In this document: one piece after another, positions 56,786-64,000 of the stretch
How positions within the stretch are numbered: position 1 is the stretch's first letter
Layout of the letters: every line of letters starts with the position of its first letter
Source: Desmodus rotundus
Taxonomy: Eukaryota; Chordata; Mammalia; Chiroptera; Phyllostomidae
Direction of reading: 5' to 3'
DNA: 64,000 nucleotides
Assembly: GCF_022682495.2 (NCBI RefSeq)
Contig: NC_071392.1
Location: forward strand, 72,872,097-72,936,096
Made by a program: the position numbers and the translations under genes
Notes under the pieces: generated by a model
What the model was told of the DNA's origin: nothing
Database searches by the model: none
The model's input: only the letters and a program-made list of their open reading frames with translations

Positions 56786-56799
56786 CTCTATGCACCTTG

Positions 56800-57279
56800 A
56801 CATATACTAAAGATGTAATCAAAAGATGCAGATTAATATAGGGTTCTTTTTATTCCAGCAATATTTATAAAAGTAACTATTGCAACTTAAATAAATGTAT
56901 CACAATACGGTCATATGGTACATCTATACATTATTAATTTTAGATATATATTGAAAATGTCCATTTTACCATTTTATTAGAAAAGCAAAACACAGGACTG
57001 TATATTTAACATTATCTGATTTTCTAAAAAAACATATGCACTGTGTATGTTTTATACATATCACATACATATTGAATCATAATCTGAAAAAGGAACATAT
57101 CACAAATAATGATTCTTTAAAAATTAATAGCACTTATGACTAGCTAAAGTATCTGTGAGTGATTTTCTATTATTTTTAAATGCCTACATTTTCTAAATTT
57201 TCTTCAATATGAATATACTTTCAAAGGCATTCCAAGGACATATCCAATCCTTAATAAGCTGAAGAATCTGTTGTCATAA
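56800..57279. other. Unassigned AT-rich sequence, no gene seen
   Basis: Nothing recognisable. Confidence 0.4.
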
Positions 57280-58543
57280 TGTTAGTGTAGGCAGGTAAGA
57301 ATTAACAAAAGAAAGGGGAGCTAGACAGGCTAGGACTGATTAAGTCTGGAAATTACAGCTTCCGACACCCCAAGTGGTGGCTGAACCCCCACCAAGAGGA
57401 TTAACATCCCTCTGTCCTGGTGGAGGGATGGAGTGGCTTTCCAGTTTCCCCTGGGGATCTACCAGTTTACTCATCCAGATGGGGGGGGGGAATAAACAAA
57501 ATAGGAGAAATTTCTTTGCTAAACGCTTGCACAGTAGAAGCCAAGATGGTGCAGGGAGAATTAAGCCCATGCACAATAGGAACCAGAGGATGAGGTAAAA
57601 TTGAGACACACAAAGTACGAGCCAAAATGACACCATGAAGTAGCTGTGTCCAACCTGGAAAACCTGAAAAAAGATGGGATTGGATAGGGGGAGGACCCAG
57701 CACAAACCAGGGAAGGATTAGGATTGTTTAATTTCAAAGAAAGCCTGCTCTCCCCCAAGCCCAAGGTAATATAATCAAAGCTTAACAAAAGCTTGTCTGG
57801 GTCACAGGCATTCCTTTTTTCCTTAGCCCGAGCGATGGTATGTTACTCTCCATAGCAGTTGTGTGGGTCCAAGCACTGCTCCATGTACAGATTTGGGTGT
57901 AGCAGTCCAGTGTTGGCCTGAGCACAACTAGGCACCCAAGTGCAGCACCGGGCTGGGGCCCTGCCAGACCTTGGCAGTGGACATGCAGATGGGAAAGTAA
58001 GACACAAAGAAGTTCTGGATCTCTGGGTCCTGTTCCTCCTGGGCTTGGTGAGGACAAGTGCAGGCTTGCAGCCCCAGAGACTGGACTTACTCCATAATGA
58101 ACTGGAGCTAAGCCATCTGTTCCTGGATGAGACACCAGGCACCTGGGAGCAGTCCTTAGTTTTTGTTCCAGTAAATCTTACGTTACCTTAGATAGTCAAG
58201 GAGCTCCAGAGAGTTTCCCATTGGCCATAATGTTGCAGGGGGAGGTTCTTACACTGAGTGAGTGCACCAAAAGCTAGAAAGATGAATAGATGCGGCCCAG
58301 TGCACTGAAAGATGAATGCACAGGACCCATGCATGCCAAAAGCAGGCAAGATAATTGAATAGAAAAAAGAAATCCCTCCCCTCCCTATCCCTACAAGAAC
58401 CATGGGCTTTAGCAGAAAGCGGGGATAGTCTTTGAGATGGGAGTCCCCCTTTCTCCCAGGTCATACGGCACCTGAATAAAGGTCTTTCCTTTTGCACCAG
58501 CACCTGTCTCACAAGTTTGGTTTTCTTTGGGGCAGGCAGCAGA
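57280..58543 (+). mobile_element. Endogenous-retrovirus LTR-like block, sense, possibly interrupted
   Basis: Begins TGTTAGTGTAGGCAGG, close to the first bases of the LTR at 5170 (TGTTAGATCTAGGCAGG). Near its right end CCTGAATAAAGG (58475-58480 for the hexamer) followed by 'tctttccttttgcaccagcacctgtctcac' and 'ggggcaggcagca' is typical LTR R/U5 layout. GC is higher than the flanks. No target duplication found. At about 1.26 kb it is long for an LTR, and 57.8-58.2 kb may be a separate insertion. Confidence 0.45.
57830..58180 (-). pseudogene. Coding-like segment, unidentified, within LTR-like block
   Basis: Codon-like texture on the minus strand. A frame with stops reads, in pieces, LIQEQMA, LQFIME, VQSLGLQACTCP, EEQDPEIQNFFVSYFP, MSTAKVWQGP. 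Reading frames of 99-117 residues exist in the other phases on the minus strand and 83 on the plus strand, so GC bias alone could explain it. I do not recognise the protein. Either a fragment of a processed pseudogene or simply GC-rich LTR sequence. Confidence 0.25.
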
Positions 58544-61140
58544 ACTCACTCCACTTGTTCAGTTACACTACCACTGCTTTTCATCCTTCTACACATGAGT
58601 CCATGAAATGCTTTCCTTGTTTTGCTCAGTGGAAGAACCCTGTTTCAACTGGCAACAATAACATCAATCTGAAGATTTATTAAACTTCTATGGTATTTAC
58701 AGAGTGAGACACCACTCTGAATCTATCATGTTTTGTCTGTTCTAAGAAATGAAAATCATAAGTGATGTTATCTATGCTATTCATCCCATTCAAGTATTTC
58801 AGGTAAAATTCCCTATTGATAGATTGTCATTACTGTTGTTTTAGTTGTTGCTTCTGACTATCTTTCCCTTTTTAATATTTGGGAAGCCCTTTAATTTAGG
58901 TATGTATGCCAGATAGAATTGCTTTTGCTTTCAAATCAACCTTGAAAATCATTTTTCTTTAAATAGGAAAGTTCAACACATATACTAATTAATACTACTG
59001 GTAATTTTTTATCACTAACATTAATGTTATGCTTTCTTAAAGCTTTGTTTTGCACAAATTTTCATATCTACAAGAAACTTTGTGTGTTTTTAGTGGTTGC
59101 TTTGATGTACTGTTTGAGTCATTTCCTATTAAACAGTATCTGTTCCTTATCTGTTATACAAATAATAATTGGACTAACTTGCCTTTTCCCTCCCTTCTCC
59201 CTCCTACATATCCTATTTAATCAATAGTATTATTTTTCTTTATATTTACCTTTGTATTGTTAATGTGCTTATATCTCTACAACTAGATTTATGAGCTATC
59301 ACCTGTGAGGCAAGCAGCAAGCTTATTCTTCTGACCACTTTCTTTCCCCAGCTCCACACACCAGCCCCACTGTTATCATTTATGCTATTTCTATATTTAC
59401 TGGGTTTATAGCATCTACATTATATTCAGTTGCCCTTATGTGTCCCTATGTTTTGTGTTGTATTTGCAGTAAAATATGTTTGGATCTTTGGCTGAGGTTT
59501 CCTTCGTGACTTTTTGTTTGACTGAAGTTTATCATCTAGGTGTTCTTTAAAGAAGAGCTCATGCAATCAACATCCCATGAGGTCTTACGTGTTCAAAACT
59601 TCGGTTGTAGCTCTCATAATGTAAACATTAATTGACTTGACACCAAATGTGTGGCTCACACATCCTTTCCTTGAGTTTGTCGTAAGTGTTCTCTTCTGTT
59701 TTGATTACTTATTCTTAAGCATAAGGGAGAGATTAATCTCTGTTTCCTCCAGGTTCATTACAAGCTCTGTATAGAAATTTTTAATTTTAATAAACTTTAT
59801 CCTCAAAATAAGAAAGTATCTCTGATAGGAGAAAAGTCACAGAGAAATGCCCCTGATGAGACAATTTCCCTTAAGCCTATTTTCTGAGGAATGGCTTCAC
59901 ACTATGCTAACAAAAACCATGTATTCGAAGCATTAGAGAACAGTAGCTAAAATCATGCTTGACTTTCCTCTATTCAGATATTTGCATGAAATAGCCTTGT
60001 CAAAAGAATCTCAGTTGTAAAATATGACCATAACATGAAAGATTCTGGCTGTATTCTTACTTGAAATATGTCTGTAAATAAAAATACACCTGCAACAAAT
60101 ATTTCCTCTCAACAAGTTAAATTATATTTTGTGGCATCATATATTCCAGTAAAAAAATTAAAGGTTTTTGTTAGGAACATCTGTTTCTGTTGATAAATTG
60201 ACAGGCCAATTGACACCTACCCAAGAATTTTTAGATAACTGAAGGGTAAAATGAGGAAACCACTGGACAAAATGCATAAATTACAATTATAAACAACTAT
60301 ATTTCTGGGGAGCTAGGACATTTTTAATATGATTTTTCATACACAGCAAGGATGAAAAACCACTCAGTATTGCAGTGTCTTTCTTCCTTGTCATCCTTCC
60401 TCTAGATGACGTTCCTATAATTCAGCCCGTACACAACCACCGGAGTTATATTCCTCAAGTGTTATTTTGCATGTCAATGCCTGACTCAGTGGCCACTTAT
60501 TAAATAAAAGTAAGCCTCCTCAGTACATAGCGCCCTACTCAGTATGATACTAATCTATTCCTCCTATTGTATCTCTCATTGTTTTTCTCTTAGATTAGAT
60601 GGACCTCTTCTAAAGGTCTAATCATCTCTAATGGAGCATATAATACAGAGTTCCGTGTTTTCTTTTATTCTTTCTTATTTCCTGTCTCTAAATTATTCTT
60701 TAGGGTTTTGTGCCGTATCCTCCCCCTTCTCTCTGTGAATACCCATCATTTAACTGAACAGCCAGTACTAATCTCATAACTTCCATGAAATTTTGTCTGT
60801 TTTGCCACACTTCCTTGAAATTTTATAAGTCCTGTTGAAGTGATAAGTAGACAGTAGGTTTGGGAGACAATTAGTAAAAGTAGGGAATAATATTCATATA
60901 TCACATTTTTTAATTTTAAAGGAAAGTAAACTATGGCCATTTTACAAATAGTAAAATTTCCAAGGTTCTACACTTTTATTTAGCACCACTTTAATCAAAT
61001 AATGACCAAATACAGTTTATTTAATGAACCAAAGGATGTTTAAATTAAGAAATCTGTTATTATACTTTACCACTTCAGTAGGTCAAAAGATAAATTAGTT
61101 CTGTTTAGAGATACTAAAACAGTTTATAAACATATAATTC
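58544..61140. other. Repeat-poor sequence, no gene seen
   Basis: 59,020-59,230 and neighbouring frames are compositional. No transposon ends were identified in this 2.6 kb. Confidence 0.45.
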
Positions 61141-61144
61141 TTTT

Positions 61145-61270
61145 AAAAGGTTTTTATTAAATTCATTAGGGTGACATTGATTAATAAAATCATATATGTT
61201 TCCTGCATACATTTCTATGATGTGCCCACCACCCAAAGTCAAACCATCTTCTGTCACCATATGTTAGGAA
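61145..61270 (-). mobile_element. L1 3' UTR fragment, antisense
   Basis: 'tttttattaaattcattagggtgacattgattaataaaatcata', 'catttctatgatgtgcccaccacccaaagtcaaaccatcttctgtcaccat'. Same family as 22556-22700. Confidence 0.7.
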
Positions 61271-63113
61271 ATTATATAAACATATAATTGTTATAATAAC
61301 TCTTACTAAGCTAGAAATAAAACATGCTTTGTCAGCATTTATCTCAAAGCAACTGTAGATAATGCTCACCAAAGTTATTGATGATTTTCTAAAGGTCTTT
61401 CTGTTAATTAGGGACAAGATAAGAATGCTTCTAAGACAACATGTAAAAATACTTTTCTGGAAGACTGGACAATAATTTTATAAGAATAAAAATAATAAAT
61501 TAATGTACCCTAAAGGAGATGATAAACATAACTATTTGCAAGTAAAAGAATTTTCTGCCCAGAATCCCAAAAATATTACTAAAAATATAATACATATTAA
61601 AGATGAATAAGCAAAATATAATAGCTCTCCTTTGTATCAGTGAAAAAATTGTTGCCAAATATGGGTAAAAATGATAATATAATAGCAATTTAGTACAATG
61701 AAAATAAAAATCAATAAGAAAAGTGTATAATAGAAAAGAATATAATGTCATGACAAAATACTCTTCACTCTTAAAGAAAAACAAAAAGTCAGCTTAGTCA
61801 TTATTTTGTACAGTACAGTACTCTGAGATGCTTTAACCAGAAAGTCAGCTACTGTCACTTGATGTGTACAAGTTAATGACATTTGTTCACATCCATAAAA
61901 TAGAATTCTAATGGACCATTCATGAAGATGATGGTTTTGATGTAGAAAGATGATCAAGTGAAAATAGCGTTATTACAGTGTGATTTAATTTTCTGTAATA
62001 TTCATATATCTGTAAGTGTGCATAGAAATAGTCTAAAAGGCTATATACCAAAATATTACTGGTTGTGATCTCTGAATGATAGAATTACAAGTGATTTATT
62101 GTATGCTTTCTAGTACTATGGGCAACTTACAAGGAAAATGTATTACTTTCATAATCATAGAAATACCTGTGAAACTGGTTAATAAAAATTTAATTTAGAG
62201 AAACCCCTAAGCCTACAGAAAAACATCAGGGGGAAGAAAAGTTAGGCAATAGAAAGACACTCAAAAATATGGCTTTATATGTGCTATAGCTTTTTTTATT
62301 TCCCTAGCTAAATGGTCTTTGCTATGGACAGAACAACCTGATAGAATTTCAATCAAGTAGGTTCTTTGGTCTATACCTGGAATTGAATTGTGGTGTTTTT
62401 TGTTTTGTCTTCTCTCTACTACCTATACACTCAGGGAAATTTATTTCAGTCAGTGCTTCTTCAGTCTTGCTGCTAGGTATAATTTGGAATTCAATGAAAT
62501 GAAACAAAGGGAAGGAAAGGGAAGGGAAGGGAGGGGAGGGAAGGGGAGGAAAAAGAAAGGGAAGGGAGGGGAAGGGAGTCAGCCACTATCACTTGAATTT
62601 GGCAGTCTCAAAGGCAGGCAGAGAAATGGGAAAGCGTCATAGTGGACAAAAAGGGAAGGCTTCACAAATTCCCTTTTGGAGGCTGTGGGCTTGGGAAAGT
62701 TATAGGTAGACTAACTACAAGTGTAGCTTCCTATCTCATTGGTTAGGCTGAATATTTGGCTTTCGTTTATTCTAAGTTTGGAAGCAGGGGCAAGAATTAG
62801 GGAAGCTCTCAGCTATATTAATCAAGTCCTACTTATTAGGGGCCAATTGTTACAAGGTTATTGTTCAGCTTCCTAGAGTGTTTTTGAGACATAGAGATCT
62901 GAACTCTTTCATGTCTGGCTTACAGATAGTAGGTTGGCTTCCTGGGATAGTTCCTAAGGACTGTGGGTCAGAATTGTATTTTTATATATTTCCTGGCCAT
63001 TGTCTTACTGTATATGCAGTGTCTCGCCAATGCCACAATATTTGACTGTGAATAAGACACCCATATCAGCAGGTATGCAAATCAATTCAGAATACAATTT
63101 GATATGTTACATT
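61271..63113. other. Unassigned sequence, no gene seen
   Basis: AT-rich to about 62,480, then the purine array below, then a moderately complex stretch to 63,110 without a recognisable frame. Confidence 0.45.
62506..62577. repeat. (GGGAA)n-type purine array
   Basis: Imperfect 'gggaa' / 'gggag' units; all purine on the + strand. It supplies the K/G/E-rich stretch of an 84-residue frame that I do not consider a gene. Confidence 0.95.
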
Positions 63114-63128
63114 GAAAACCTCAAAACC

Positions 63129-63642
63129 CTTGTCTGAGGTATCATTGGCAAATATGTTTTCCCATACTGTTGGTTCTCTTTGTATTTTGGTGTTGTTTTC
63201 TTTAGCCATGCAGAAGCTTTTTATTTTGATGAGGCCCCATTTGTTTATTCTTTCCTTTATGTCCCTTATTTTAGGGGACATACCCTTTGCAATAGCATGG
63301 ATGGAACTGGAGAGCATTGTGTTAAGTGAAATAAGCCAGACGGTGAGGGACAAATACCATATGATCTCACCTTTAACTGGAACATAATAAATAGAAAAAG
63401 AAAAAAAAAGGAAACAAAATATAACCAGAGACATTGAAGCTAAGAACAATCTAACAATGGACAGGGGGGAGTGGGGAGGGGACAGTGGGGAGAGGGGATT
63501 ACAGGAACTACTGTAAAGGACACATGGACAAAATCAAGGGGGAGGGTGGGGGGGGGGTTGGGCTGAGGTGGGGTGGAGGGATGGGGAGAAAAGGCACACA
63601 ACTGTAATTGAATAACACTAAAAAATTAAAATTTAAAAAAAA
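63129..63642 (+). mobile_element. L1 3' end with twin-priming inversion and 15-bp TSD
   Basis: 514 bp between GAAAACCTCAAAACC (63114-63128) and its exact copy (63643-63657). The left 150 bp (63129 to about 63281) is antisense ORF2 ('ttgtctgaggtatcattggcaaatatg', 'ttctttagccatgcagaagctttttattttgatgaggcccc'). The rest is sense: 'atagcatggatggaactggagagcatt', 'aagccagacggtgagggacaaatacc', 'ctttaactggaacataataa', a G-rich 3' UTR, 'ggggagaaaaggcacacaactg', 'aattgaataacactaaaaa', poly(A). The inverted 5' part is the hallmark of twin priming. Perfect TSD implies a recent event. Confidence 0.95.
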
Positions 63643-63657
63643 GAAAACCTCAAAACC

Positions 63658-64000
63658 ATGTGCAGTTTTTGAAATGGTAATTCCACATCAGAATTATGGT
63701 ACAGAAATGATTGATGATGTACTTTTTGCAGCATTATTGAAAGTAACTAAAAATTAAGAGGAAAAAGCTTACATCAAAGAAGAGGAAGATGGGTTGAATA
63801 AATTAAGTTAATCTATAACAAATACAGTATTCATTTACTAAAAATTATTTTAAATTATTTATTGGCAAGAAGGTTTTTTTAAATGTAAATTTTATAAGCA
63901 GTTTAAAAAGCAAACTGTAAAATGTCATCACAGATAACAGATGAAAAGAGAAAGATTGAGAGAGAGAAAGTGAAGGAAGAAAAGGAGGGAGGGTGGGAGG
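63658..64000. other. Window end, purine-rich tail, no gene seen
   Basis: 63,940-64,000 is gaga/ggag-rich and may be the start of another repeat that continues outside the window. Confidence 0.4.

Noticed and set aside
62388..62642. 84-residue frame with G/K/E repeats
   Set aside because: Driven by the (GGGAA)n array.

Overview
This window is AT-rich mammalian nuclear DNA, almost certainly from a bat. The diagnostic evidence is about nine copies, whole or partial, of a tRNA-headed SINE of the bat VES type. They share a GCCCTGGCC/GCCCTAGC head, a second GGTCAGGGCACAT box, a tail of CT repeats and an A-rich end. Alongside them are L1 3' ends ending in CAACTGTAATTGAATAACA, a 3' end typical of bat L1s as I remember them, and small hAT-like and TA-flanked DNA transposons. 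I see no intact host gene and no convincing exon. The longest open frames are relics of retrotransposon ORF1. The window is best read as intergenic or deep-intronic sequence.

Layout. 0.9-7.5 kb holds old L1 pieces; the minus-strand L1 at 4.8-7.5 kb is interrupted by a solo LTR, a 45-bp HAL1 stub and a VES SINE. 7.5-9.8 kb holds an antisense LTR followed by a VES SINE split in two by a processed pseudogene of UBE2I (SUMO-conjugating enzyme UBC9). 9.9-18.9 kb is mostly unannotated single-copy-looking sequence. 19-25.8 kb has a half-LINE (HAL1) with TSD, three old L1 3' regions and one copy of a TA-flanked MITE. 26-28.6 kb has a young VES, a CT microsatellite and a probable LTR. 28.6-36.8 kb is repeat-poor, with a MIR, a second MITE copy, a young VES and two blocks that could be conserved non-coding elements. 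36.8-43.9 kb is one long minus-strand L1 (ORF1, ORF2, 3' end) carrying a near-full-length HAL1 and a second L1 with an apparent 3' transduction. 43.9-45.2 kb has an ancient repeat, a short L1 and a solo LTR. 48.7-53.2 kb has VES, L1 and hAT insertions, including a 120-bp block duplicated between an L1 and the inside of a hAT element. 54-58.5 kb has a hAT MITE, two VES copies and an LTR-like block. The end of the window has a twin-primed L1 at 63.1-63.6 kb.

Nothing here works as a pathway. The interest lies in the nested insertions, which give a relative chronology (VES before hAT before a templated copy; VES before the UBE2I retrocopy; L1 before HAL1), and in mechanistic scars: two twin-priming inversions, one 3' transduction and one local templated insertion. 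Family names are from memory of consensus features, not from a database search.
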